From assembly GCA_049282455.1 (NCBI GenBank), contig JBAPUB010000210.1:1-34276 (forward strand): a stretch of DNA of 34,276 nucleotides, written 5' to 3'. Under the pieces are notes generated by a model. It was not told the DNA's origin. It ran no database searches and saw nothing but the letters and a program-made list of their open reading frames with translations. Of this stretch, positions 27,174-34,276 are shown piece after piece (the first letter of the stretch is position 1; each line of letters begins with the position of its first letter). Position numbers and translations under genes: made by a program. The DNA is from JBAPUB01 sp049282455. GTDB lineage: Bacteria; Actinomycetota; Actinomycetes; JAHEKZ01.

Positions 27174-28084
27174 TCGCTCCCTGCGTTTGCCTCGGCCAGC
27201 GCGTTCGCGCCGCCCACGATCTCACTGATTTCCTGGGTGATTTCCGCCTGGCGTGCCTGGTTGGCCTGGCGGGTCAACGACTTGATGAGGTCGTCCGCGT
27301 TGTCGGTCGCGGACTTCATGGCGCGACGCCGTGCTGCATGCTCGGCCGCAGCCGACTCGAGCAGTGCGGAGTAGATGACGGTACGCACGTACCGCGGGAG
27401 CAGGGCATCGAGCACGTCGGACGCCGAAGGCTCGAAGTCGTACAGCGGGGCCACGGTCGCCCCGCGTTCCTGCTTCTCCTCGACGACCTCCAACGGGAGG
27501 ATTCGGCGAACTCGTACCTGCTGGGTCACCATGTTCACGAAGTGGGTGTAGACGATGTGGATCTCGTCGACCCCACCCTCCTCGGTCGGCAGGAGGAACC
27601 GCTCGAGCAGGACGTCGGCGATCGCGACTGCGTGCTCGTACGTGGGCTGGTCGGAGATCCCGGTCCAAGACTGGGCGACCTCACGTCCGCGGAAGCTGAA
27701 CCACGCGACGCCCTTGCGTCCGACGACGTACGGGATCGTCTCGTAGCCCTCGTCGGCCAGGAGGTTGGCAAGGGCCTGGCTTTCCTTGATGGCGTTGGCC
27801 GAGTACGCGCCGGCGAGCCCACGGTCGGCCGTGACGACCAGGACTGCGGCCTTCTCGCGAAGTCTCTGCGCCGACAGCAACGGGTGCTTCTCGAGCGACG
27901 TCACGTTGGACGCCGCCTCGCTGATGGCCTCGGACAGCACGCGCGTGTACGGCAGCGTGGCCTGAAGCCGCTGCTGGGCCTTCACGATCCGTGAAGCTGC
28001 GATCAGCTCCATGGCCCGCGTGATCTTCTTGGTCGCCTGGACGGACTTGATCCTCCGTCGGTAGACCCGAAGTTGGGCTCCCAT
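27170..28084 (-). CDS. atpG: ATP synthase F1 gamma subunit
   Basis: 304 residues. N-terminal MGAQLRVYRRRIKSVQATKKITRAMELIAASRI and C-terminal MKSATDNADDLIKSLTRQANQARQAEITQEISEIVGGANAL, both hallmarks of the central stalk. ATG 28084 has AGAGG 7 bases upstream. It turns inside the alpha3beta3 ring. Confidence 0.96.
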   Translation of the reverse strand: MGAQLRVYRRRIKSVQATKKITRAMELIAASRIVKAQQRLQATLPYTRVLSEAISEAASNVTSLEKHPLLSAQRLREKAAVLVVTADRGLAGAYSANAIKESQALANLLADEGYETIPYVVGRKGVAWFSFRGREVAQSWTGISDQPTYEHAVAIADVLLERFLLPTEEGGVDEIHIVYTHFVNMVTQQVRVRRILPLEVVEEKQERGATVAPLYDFEPSASDVLDALLPRYVRTVIYSALLESAAAEHAARRRAMKSATDNADDLIKSLTRQANQARQAEITQEISEIVGGANALAEANAGSE

Positions 28085-28110
28085 CGACTACCTCTCGTCG
28101 ACCATGAAGG

Positions 28111-29745
28111 TCACTTGACCTTCTTGGTGATCTGGGTCGGGTCTATGTCCTGGTCCTCCAGCGCCTCGACCGGAACGTCCTTGACCAGAAGCTCGCCGCT
28201 GCTGGTGGTGAACGTCGACTTGAACGCCCCCAGCAGCTTCTCCAGCGACGCGATGGTGTCCGGGCCGAGCTGCTTGGTCTCTCGGATCACGTCGAGGATC
28301 GAGCTGTTCTGCGCCGAGATGGTCTCTTGGAACTCCGCCTCGAACCGGCGGATGTCCTCGACCGGCACGTCGTCGAGCTTGCCCGTCGTTCCCATCCAGA
28401 TCGAGATCACCTGCTTCTCGACCGACATGGGGCTGTACTGCGGCTGCTTCAGCAGCTCGACCAGCCGTGCTCCCCGTTCGAGCGCCGACTTGGAGGTCTT
28501 GTCCAGGTCGGACCCGAACGCCGCGAACGCCTCGAGCTCGCGGAACTGGGCGAGGTTGAGCCGAAGTGACCCGGCCACCGACTTCATCGCCTTGACCTGG
28601 GCCGAGCCACCGACGCGGGACACCGAGATGCCGACGTTGATGGCCGGACGCACACCGGAGTTGAACAGGTCGGTCTCGAGGAAGATCTGTCCGTCGGTGA
28701 TCGAGATGACGTTGGTCGGGATGTAGGCCGAGACGTCGTTGGCCTTGGTCTCGATGATCGGCAGCCCGGTCATCGAGCCGGCGCCGAGCTCGTCGGAGAG
28801 CTTGGCGCAGCGCTCGAGCAGCCGCGAGTGCAGGTAGAACACGTCGCCGGGATAGGCCTCGCGGCCCGGCGGACGGCGCAGAAGAAGCGAGACGGCGCGG
28901 TAGGCCTCGGCCTGCTTGCTCAGGTCGTCGAACACGATCAGGACATGCTCGCCCTTGTACATCCAGTGCTGACCGATGGCCGACCCGGTGAACGGGGCCA
29001 GGTACTTGAAGCCGGCCGGGTCGGACGCCGGAGCGGCCACGATCGTCGTGTACTCGAGGGCTCCAGCCTCCTCGAGGGCACCGCGTACCGCTGCGATGGT
29101 GGTTCCCTTCTGGCCCACCGCCACGTAGATGCACTTGACCTGTTTGGTCTTGTCGCCGGATGCCCAGTTCTCGCGCTGGTTGATGATCGTGTCGATGGCC
29201 ACAGCGGTCTTGCCCGTCTGCCGGTCACCGATGATCAGCTGACGCTGCCCGCGGCCGATCGGCGTCATCGCGTCGACCGCCTTGACCCCGGTCTGCAGCG
29301 GCTCGCTCACGGGCTGGCGCTCGACGACGGTGGGCGCCTGGAGCTCGAGCGCGCGTCGACCCTCGGCCTCGATGGGGCCAAGCCCGTCGATCGGGTTGCC
29401 GAGGGCGTCGACGACACGTCCGAGGAAGGCGTCTCCGACCGGGGCGGAGAGGATCTCGCCGGTGCGGCGGACCTCCTGTCCCTCCTCGACGACGCTGAAG
29501 TCACCCAGCAGCACTGCGCCGATCTCACGAAGGTCGAGGTTCAGCGCAACGCCCAGGAGACCGCCGTGGAACTCCAGCAGCTCGTTGGTCATGGTCGAGG
29601 GCAGGCCCTCGACGCGAGCGATGCCGTCTCCTGCCTCGGAGACCAGACCCACCTCGGTGCGACTGGCTGCATCAGCCGTGTAGGACGAGACGAACTGCTC
29701 GAGTGCGTCCCGGATCTCCTCCGGACGGATGGTCAACTCCGTCAT
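28111..29745 (-). CDS. atpA: ATP synthase F1 alpha subunit
   Basis: 544 residues from ATG 29745 (MTELTIRPEEIRDALEQF). Nucleotide-binding P-loop GDRQTGKT (173-180). The extra in-frame sequence upstream of the ATG has no match to the family and is left out. A spacer of 85 bases separates it from atpH; AGGGA lies 6 bases before the start. Non-catalytic nucleotide subunit of F1. Confidence 0.96.
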   Translation of the reverse strand: MTELTIRPEEIRDALEQFVSSYTADAASRTEVGLVSEAGDGIARVEGLPSTMTNELLEFHGGLLGVALNLDLREIGAVLLGDFSVVEEGQEVRRTGEILSAPVGDAFLGRVVDALGNPIDGLGPIEAEGRRALELQAPTVVERQPVSEPLQTGVKAVDAMTPIGRGQRQLIIGDRQTGKTAVAIDTIINQRENWASGDKTKQVKCIYVAVGQKGTTIAAVRGALEEAGALEYTTIVAAPASDPAGFKYLAPFTGSAIGQHWMYKGEHVLIVFDDLSKQAEAYRAVSLLLRRPPGREAYPGDVFYLHSRLLERCAKLSDELGAGSMTGLPIIETKANDVSAYIPTNVISITDGQIFLETDLFNSGVRPAINVGISVSRVGGSAQVKAMKSVAGSLRLNLAQFRELEAFAAFGSDLDKTSKSALERGARLVELLKQPQYSPMSVEKQVISIWMGTTGKLDDVPVEDIRRFEAEFQETISAQNSSILDVIRETKQLGPDTIASLEKLLGAFKSTFTTSSGELLVKDVPVEALEDQDIDPTQITKKVK

Positions 29746-29830
29746 CTGAAGTCCCTGCTCTCCTTGGATCGTCGGGCTGCTTGCGCGTCCCGTGGGTCGT
29801 GGGTGCCGGCCGGTGCGGCCATGGTCGACG

Positions 29831-30661
29831 TCATCCGGCCAGACGCCTGCGTGCTTCGTCGAGTCTGGTTGCCAGAGTGCCGTCGACCACCTCGTCGCCG
29901 ATGGTGATCTTGAGCCCGCCGACGACCTCGGGGTCGACGACGACATTGAGGTGCACCTGCGTGCCGCGCTGTGCGGACAAGGACGCCGCCAGGCGCTCGC
30001 GCTGCTGCTCAGTGAGCGGGATCGCGGCAACCACGGTGGCGGTGGTGCGCCGACGTCGTTCGGCGACCTCCTCGATCAGGTCGGCGAGTCCGTCCTCCAG
30101 CGACCGACCGCGTTGGTGCACGACCACGCGCCCGAGCAGAAGCGCGGCTTCGGGAGATGCCTTGCCGCGCAGCAGGTCGTCGACGAGCTGCTGCTTGGGG
30201 ACCGCAGGCACGGCTCGGTCGGTCAGCGCCGAGCGCAGCTGGGGCGACCCGGCGACGATCTGGCCGAACCGGAACAGGTCGTCCTCGAGGGAGTCGAGCA
30301 CCTGCCGACGCTCGGCGGCGGTGGCCACGGCCTGCAGGCCGAGGTCTGCGAGCGCGTCGGCGAGGTCGCGGGGGCGCGACCACCGCTCGCGCACGATGCC
30401 CCCGACGAGGTCCTGCGTGGCCCCGTCGATCTTGTCGCGGAACAAGGTGTCGAACAGCTGCGCCTTGTCGGTCGCCGAGCGCGACGGGTCGGTCAGCGCA
30501 GCACGGACCGCGGGCTGGTCGTCCAGGAAGTCGACGACCGAGTAAAGCTGCTCCCCCACGGGCAGCGGTTGCGTGCCCGAGCCGGCCGACAGCAGCGCGT
30601 CGAGGCGGCCGCGCGCGGCCCCCAGGGACTCGCGGCTGGCGCCCTGCATCGGAACCGACAT
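29831..30661 (-). CDS. atpH: ATP synthase F1 delta subunit (long actinobacterial form)
   Basis: 276 residues, longer than the ~180 of E. coli, as usual in actinobacteria. The C-terminal half carries the conserved TATVVAAIPLTEQQRERLAASLS and DPEVVGGLKITIGDEVVDGTLATRLDEARRRL. It joins F1 to the b-subunit stator. Unlike mycobacteria, where b and delta are fused, it is a separate gene here. Its ATG shares one base with the atpF stop. Confidence 0.93.
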   Translation of the reverse strand: MSVPMQGASRESLGAARGRLDALLSAGSGTQPLPVGEQLYSVVDFLDDQPAVRAALTDPSRSATDKAQLFDTLFRDKIDGATQDLVGGIVRERWSRPRDLADALADLGLQAVATAAERRQVLDSLEDDLFRFGQIVAGSPQLRSALTDRAVPAVPKQQLVDDLLRGKASPEAALLLGRVVVHQRGRSLEDGLADLIEEVAERRRRTTATVVAAIPLTEQQRERLAASLSAQRGTQVHLNVVVDPEVVGGLKITIGDEVVDGTLATRLDEARRRLAG

Positions 30662-31197
30662 CAGGCGTCCTGACCCGACGTCTCGAGGTCGGCGATGAAC
30701 CGGTCGACGACGCCGGCCTGAGCGGCCTCGTCGGTCATGTGGGCACCGACGATCTTTCCGGCCAGACCGATGGCCAGCGACCCGACGTCAGCCCGCAGCG
30801 AGACCAGCGCCGACTGACGCTCGGCCTCGATCTGCGCCTGTGCACCCGCGATGATGCGTGCCGCCTCGGCCTGTGCCTGCTCGCGCATCTCGGCCAGGAT
30901 CTGTGCCCCCTGCTCGCGGGCATCCTCTCGGATCCGGGATGCCTCACCACGAGCGTCGGCAAGCTGCGCCTGGTACTGCTCGAGTGCCGCGGCCGCCTCG
31001 CGCTGTGCGTCCTCGGCCTTCGACAGGCCACCCTCGATCGCCGCCGTGCGTTCCTGGTAGAGCTGCTCGAACCTCGGAGCGATCACCCGCGCGATGAACA
31101 CGTAGAGCAGCGAGAAGGCGATCAGTCCGATGACGATCTCGGCGACACTGGGCAGCAGAGGGTTCACTGTCTGTTCTTCCGCAGCCATCAGGTACAT
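30661..31197 (-). CDS. atpF: ATP synthase F0 b subunit
   Basis: 178 residues. Membrane segment at about 17-40 (VAEIVIGLIAFSLLYVFIARVIAPRF), then a long charged helix (LSKAEDAQREAAAALEQYQAQLADAR...) that forms the peripheral stalk. ATG 31197 with GAGG 8 bases upstream; ATG 31188 is possible. Confidence 0.94.
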   Translation of the reverse strand: MYLMAAEEQTVNPLLPSVAEIVIGLIAFSLLYVFIARVIAPRFEQLYQERTAAIEGGLSKAEDAQREAAAALEQYQAQLADARGEASRIREDAREQGAQILAEMREQAQAEAARIIAGAQAQIEAERQSALVSLRADVGSLAIGLAGKIVGAHMTDEAAQAGVVDRFIADLETSGQDA

Positions 31198-31237
31198 GAA
31201 TCAGTCCTCGCGGTGGGTCGGGACACTGAGGTTCGAG

Positions 31238-31261
31238 AGGTCACTTCAGGAGGTCACTTCA
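31238..31261. repeat. 11-bp direct repeat at the end of atpE
   Basis: AGGTCACTTCA at 31238-31248 and again at 31251-31261 (period 13). The second copy covers the atpE stop codon and last codons; the first repeats the stop downstream on the minus strand. It looks like a recent micro-duplication. Confidence 0.8.
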
Positions 31262-31487
31262 AGAAGAACGGAGCGACCAGAGCGATCAGCGCCAGGGCCT
31301 CGATCAGTGCGAATGCGGTGAACGCCCAGGTACGCAGGACCGACAGAGCCTCCGGCTGGCGGGCGATACCGGTGATGAACGCGGCGAAGACCAGACCTGC
31401 GCCGATACCGGAACCGATCGCGGCAAGGCCGAACGTGACCGGCGTGAGGTTGCCGCTCAGAGTGGTGGAAGCCATCAAGCCAACCAT
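31254..31487 (-). CDS. atpE: ATP synthase F0 c subunit (rotor ring)
   Basis: 77 residues, two helices joined by the polar loop ARQPE (42-46). Helix 1 has the Gly motif GSGIGAG (25-31); helix 2 has the ion-carrying E63 (ALIEALAL). The residue after it is Ala rather than Ser/Thr, so proton rather than sodium coupling is likely. ATG 31487 has AAGGG upstream; ATG 31475 lacks a site. Confidence 0.95.
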   Translation of the reverse strand: MVGLMASTTLSGNLTPVTFGLAAIGSGIGAGLVFAAFITGIARQPEALSVLRTWAFTAFALIEALALIALVAPFFLK

Positions 31488-31508
31488 TGGGAGTTCCCTT
31501 TCGGTTCG

Positions 31509-31527
31509 TGACGCACGGAGCGCGTCA
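31509..31527. repeat. Inverted repeat between atpB and atpE
   Basis: TGACGC, 7 bases, GCGTCA in the 46-base leader of atpE. A 6-bp hairpin that could stabilise or tune atpE mRNA, which must be translated more than its neighbours. Function inferred. Confidence 0.5.
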
Positions 31528-31533
31528 TCGGTC

Positions 31534-32322
31534 TCAGTGCCCCTCGCTCACGGCGCCACCGATGTAGAGGGCCGTGAGAAGGACGAAGATGTACGCCTGG
31601 AAGATCTCGACGAACAGCTCGAAGAAGGTCATGACCAGGGCCACGCCACCAGTCATCAGACCGGCCGCCTTCAGAGCCGGGTTGGCCACCTCCAGCAGCA
31701 GGTAGTCGGCGCCGGAGACGAACACCAGCAGCAGCATGTGGCCGGCGAACATGTTGGCGAACAGTCGCAGAGTCAAGGTGAACGGCCGGATGAACAGCAC
31801 CGAGAGCAGCTCGATCGGCGCCAGGATCGGGTAGACGAAGACCGGAACGCCAGGGATGAACATGATGTCGCGGAAGTACGGCCAGAAACCGTGCCGGCGG
31901 ATACCCGCGATGTTGTAGACGAAGACGACGATGAGAGCCAGGACCAGCGGGTAGGAGATGTGCGCCATCGGCGGGAAGCTGACCAGCGGGGTCACGCCGA
32001 ACAAGTTGTTCACCAGGATGAAGGTGAACAACGCCACCAGCAGCGGGACGTAGGGCATGAAGTCCTTGGACCCGATGAGGTCCCGGCCGATCCCGTTGCG
32101 GACGAAGTCGTACAGCAGCTCACCGGCGAGCTGGGTACGCGTCGGCACCAGGGCGCGCTTGCGGGTCGCCAGGACGAAGAAGGCGACCACGATGACGAGG
32201 CTGATCGCGACGAGGAGCACCGGCTTGGTGAACCACGCAATGCCGTCGAAGATCGCGGGCGGGAAGACCTCGTTGCTGCCCGGAGGGACGTAGCCCCCGT
32301 CGGCGAGGACCTGGACGCTCAC
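31534..32322 (-). CDS. atpB: ATP synthase F0 a subunit
   Basis: 262 residues, about five to six membrane helices. The essential Arg is R186 (TLTLRLFANMFAGH), which faces E63 of the c ring. GTG 32322 is chosen because AAGGAGAG lies just upstream and it overlaps the atpZ stop by 4 bases. Proton half-channels. Confidence 0.95.
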   Translation of the reverse strand: MSVQVLADGGYVPPGSNEVFPPAIFDGIAWFTKPVLLVAISLVIVVAFFVLATRKRALVPTRTQLAGELLYDFVRNGIGRDLIGSKDFMPYVPLLVALFTFILVNNLFGVTPLVSFPPMAHISYPLVLALIVVFVYNIAGIRRHGFWPYFRDIMFIPGVPVFVYPILAPIELLSVLFIRPFTLTLRLFANMFAGHMLLLVFVSGADYLLLEVANPALKAAGLMTGGVALVMTFFELFVEIFQAYIFVLLTALYIGGAVSEGH

Positions 32323-32609
32323 CGACTCTCCTTCTTGCGCGACATGCCCGAACCACTCCTGCTCTGGGTTTCGACCGCGGATGATTCTGGCTCGCGCACG
32401 ACTCTGAGGTAGACGAGGTACCCGCCAAGCAGGCCACCGATCACGATGCCCAACGGAGTGAGGAACGTGACGCTGAGCCAGCGGTCCAGCAGTATCCCGA
32501 GTCCACCGAAAAGGCACACCCCGGCGATCAGATAACCGGCAGCGCCCTCAGCGTGAGACGAGGACGGTCCAGTGCTGCCTGCCTTGCGGGGAAGGCGTTC
32601 CTGAACCAT
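32319..32609 (-). CDS. AtpZ/AtpI-family small membrane protein
   Basis: 96 residues from ATG 32609. Two membrane helices, AAGYLIAGVCLFGGLGILLDRWL and PLGIVIGGLLGGYLVYL, fit the ATPase_gene1 (AtpZ/AtpI) family encoded ahead of F0 genes; members are linked to ion (Mg/Ca) supply or assembly of the c ring. The TATAGT at 32624-32619 ends 9 bases before the ATG, giving a very short leader. The stop overlaps atpB. Confidence 0.8.
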   Translation of the reverse strand: MVQERLPRKAGSTGPSSSHAEGAAGYLIAGVCLFGGLGILLDRWLSVTFLTPLGIVIGGLLGGYLVYLRVVREPESSAVETQSRSGSGMSRKKESR

Positions 32610-32618
32610 GGTGCGAGG

Positions 32619-32624
32619 ACTATA
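32619..32624 (-). promoter_or_regulatory. Likely -10 of the main atp operon promoter
   Basis: TATAGT on the minus strand, 9 bases before the AtpZ ATG; transcription would start about 2-3 bases before it. No good -35 is seen. It lies in the 77-base gap after atpI, so atpZ-atpBEFHAGDC can be transcribed apart from wecA-atpI. Confidence 0.5.
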
Positions 32625-32686
32625 GCAGCGACCTGCGAGACCCCTCCAGCCGGCGTACGGCCCCTCCGATGTGACAACGCTCACGG

Positions 32687-33232
32687 TCAGGACTGGCTGG
32701 GATTTCTCCCGGTTCGGCCGAGGTTGTCGTCGGATTCTTCACCGTGTTCCGGGTCGGATTCGCTGCCAGGGCCCGGTGCCTCACCGGTACCGGGTGCCCG
32801 TCCGGGCGCCACCGGGTCCAAGGTGAACGACCGCGAGCGCATCGCGACGACGGTCAGTGCTACCACCCACGTGACCGTCGTCACAACGACCGTCATCGCA
32901 AGTGCCCCCATGTCGATCGCCGTACTGTCGCGAAGCTGCCAGACCAGGACTGCCAGGATCACGATCTTGACCGTGTACTCGGCAAGGACTGCAGCAACCG
33001 TCGCAGCGGGATCTGCGCCCTTCATCAGTCGCAGCACGACGACGTCGAGTGCGTAGAACCCGACGACGATGAGCACTCCCACGACCGCCCCGGCGAGTGC
33101 CCGAAGCCCGGAGCTGGCGGTGAGAACGACGACGCAGACGGCGGACGCCGCCAGGGCCCACGGTGCCGCTCGGCGCAGCATGACTCCGTAGAGGTCCCCG
33201 GCCGCCACCGGTGTCCGATCTGCGCGCACCAT
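32687..33232 (-). CDS. AtpI-like membrane protein (ATP synthase protein I type)
   Basis: 181 residues with four hydrophobic segments (~26-42, 46-68, 82-100, 107-130) and a Pro/Gly/Glu-rich soluble tail. The position between wecA and the F0 genes and the helix pattern fit the uncharacterised membrane protein at this place in actinobacteria (Rv1303 in M. tuberculosis, recalled). ATG 33232 shares one base with the wecA stop. Confidence 0.75.
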   Translation of the reverse strand: MVRADRTPVAAGDLYGVMLRRAAPWALAASAVCVVVLTASSGLRALAGAVVGVLIVVGFYALDVVVLRLMKGADPAATVAAVLAEYTVKIVILAVLVWQLRDSTAIDMGALAMTVVVTTVTWVVALTVVAMRSRSFTLDPVAPGRAPGTGEAPGPGSESDPEHGEESDDNLGRTGRNPSQS

Positions 33233-34276
33233 CAGCGGGCCGCGCCTCTGGGGTTGCGAGTGACCACGACTGCGACGAGAGCGACACCCAGGCCGACGAT
33301 GAGCCCCACACTCGTCCCCGCGAAGGCGGCGACCGCGGACCCGAGGGCCAGCGCCGCCGCCCACAGGTACATCACCAGGACCGCCTGGCGCTGCGTGTGT
33401 CCGATCTGCAGGAGTCGGTGGTGCAGGTGCTCCTTGTCGGCCGCGAAGGGCGACCGACCCGCTCGGGTTCTTCGGAACACCGCCAGCAGCAGGTCGACGA
33501 AGGGAATCGCGAGGACAGCAAAAGGCAGGAGCAGGGGCATGAGCGCTGGAAGGAGTGCTGCGTCGCCGATCGCGTAGGGGTCGACCTTCCCGGTGAGGGT
33601 GATGACTGCTGCAGACAGGAGCAGCCCGCTGAGCATCGACCCCGAGTCACCCATGAAGATTCGAGCCGGGTTGAAGTTGTGCGGCAGGAAGCCGATGCAC
33701 AGCCCGGCCAGGATCACGGTCAGCAGTGCTGCCGTGGTCGCTCGGTCGATGCCATTGGTCACGGACAGGAAGTACGAGAACGAGAAGAAGGCCAGTGAGC
33801 CGATCCCGACGATGCCCGCGGCCAGGCCATCCAGTCCGTCGATGAAGTTGATCGCGTTGACCGTCACGACGACGACCAGCACGGTGACGATGACGCTGGT
33901 CTGGAAGTCGAGCACCGTGACACCGCCGAACGGGAGCCACAGCAGCTGAACGCCTTGCACGACCATGACACCGGCGGCCAGGACCTGGCCGGCCAGCTTC
34001 GTGAGGGCGTCCAGGCCCCAGATGTCGTCGGCTGCCCCCAAGGCGGTGATGAGCGTGGCGCCGCTCAGCACCGCGATGGCGTCGCGCGACTGTTGGAAGA
34101 CCTCCGACAGCAGTGGCAGCTTGCTGGCCAGGAGCATCCCAGCAGCGAAACCCACGAACATCGCCAAGCCGCCAAGGCGCGGGATGGGGATGTCGTGGAC
34201 GTCGCGGTCACGGACCTCGGCCATCACGTTGTGGCGAACGGCCCACCAACGCACCACCGGCACCGCGACGTAGGTC
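33232..34276 (-). CDS. wecA: Polyprenyl-phosphate GlcNAc-1-phosphate transferase (WecA/Rfe-like), 5' end cut by the window
   Basis: At least 347 residues; the frame is open to the right edge, so the first ~15-20 residues are missing. Multi-spanning membrane enzyme of the MraY/WecA superfamily: DVHDIPIPRLGG, the metal-binding ADDIWGLD, NAINFIDGLDGLAAG, FMGDSGSM and the HLHHRLL loop that marks WecA/TagO rather than MraY. It transfers GlcNAc-1-P from UDP-GlcNAc to a polyprenyl phosphate, starting a cell-wall glycan linkage unit. It lies directly upstream of the atp genes, as does rfe (Rv1302) in M. tuberculosis. Confidence 0.9.
   Translation of the reverse strand, partial: TYVAVPVVRWWAVRHNVMAEVRDRDVHDIPIPRLGGLAMFVGFAAGMLLASKLPLLSEVFQQSRDAIAVLSGATLITALGAADDIWGLDALTKLAGQVLAAGVMVVQGVQLLWLPFGGVTVLDFQTSVIVTVLVVVVTVNAINFIDGLDGLAAGIVGIGSLAFFSFSYFLSVTNGIDRATTAALLTVILAGLCIGFLPHNFNPARIFMGDSGSMLSGLLLSAAVITLTGKVDPYAIGDAALLPALMPLLLPFAVLAIPFVDLLLAVFRRTRAGRSPFAADKEHLHHRLLQIGHTQRQAVLVMYLWAAALALGSAVAAFAGTSVGLIVGLGVALVAVVVTRNPRGAAR

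Noticed and set aside
30157..32412. A 751-codon plus-strand frame across atpH to atpB
   Set aside because: It runs antisense to four well-supported atp genes.
33232..34276. MraY (phospho-MurNAc-pentapeptide transferase)
   Set aside because: The HLHHRLL loop and the position beside the atp genes fit WecA/Rfe; a MraY gene would be expected in the division cluster.
1..34276. CRISPR array, tRNA, rRNA, insertion sequence or prophage
   Set aside because: No spaced repeat series, cloverleaf sequence, transposase or integrase was seen; the gene content is conserved and housekeeping in character.

Overview
The window is high-GC DNA from an actinomycete-type bacterium (Actinomycetota). Supporting signs are GTG/TTG starts, frequent 4-base start/stop overlaps, a NucS/EndoMS mismatch nuclease, a MurA with Asp in place of the catalytic Cys, a long AtpH delta subunit, and a gene set recalled as neighbours in Mycobacterium tuberculosis (rfe-atp operon, divergent cobalamin adenosyltransferase and murA, nucS, methylmalonyl-CoA epimerase, thiolase, thioredoxin) and in Streptomyces coelicolor (icmA, meaB, thiolase, epimerase). 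I cannot fix the genus. Coding density is very high; no gene-free stretch exceeds 300 bases (the longest, 21917-22090, is 174 bases). I see no tRNA, rRNA, CRISPR, transposase or integrase.

Layout. 1-2415 (minus): a thioredoxin/TPR protein cut by the left edge and the large subunit of a coenzyme-B12 isobutyryl-CoA mutase. 2502-5824 (plus): a sulfonate/taurine-type ABC transporter (ssuABC-like) followed by a cysteine-free Rrf2 regulator; the ssuA promoter and the regulator leader carry the same spaced motif. 5790-9945: meaB and an acetoacetyl-CoA thiolase (minus) divergent from an epimerase and crotonyl-CoA carboxylase/reductase (plus). 9980-15056 (minus): a fused double 3-hydroxyacyl-CoA dehydrogenase, a small zinc-ribbon protein, two alpha/beta hydrolases and a protein with two GGDEF domains. 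15104-16953: nucS, a GNAT protein and a small proline-tailed protein. 16998-19380 (minus): a small secreted protein, a histidine kinase and its response regulator. 19476-22945 (minus): 3-hydroxybutyryl-CoA dehydrogenase, a STAS protein and ethylmalonyl-CoA mutase. 23010-25282: a membrane protein, murA and cobalamin adenosyltransferase. 25286-34276 (minus): wecA/rfe (cut by the right edge), atpI, atpZ and atpBEFHAGDC.

How the genes fit together. Thiolase, 3-hydroxybutyryl-CoA dehydrogenase, Ccr, epimerase and Ecm cover much of the ethylmalonyl-CoA pathway for acetyl-CoA assimilation. The isobutyryl-CoA mutase links valine/butyrate carbon to the same pool. Both mutases need adenosylcobalamin, supplied by the adenosyltransferase and protected by MeaB. 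Crotonase, methylsuccinyl-CoA dehydrogenase, mesaconyl-CoA hydratase and the IcmB small subunit are not in the window. The rest is housekeeping (ATP synthase, cell wall, DNA repair) plus signalling (two-component system, c-di-GMP, STAS).

Most notable for follow-up: the shared TTCC-N12-CGGA motif at ssuA and rrf2; a perfect 13-bp hairpin inside the first codons of ssuB; the overlapping divergent, apparently leaderless promoters of murA and the adenosyltransferase; the complementary degeneracy of the two GGDEF domains; the STAS protein with Ala at the phosphorylation site; and the secreted protein-kinase-regulator operon with an upstream dyad.
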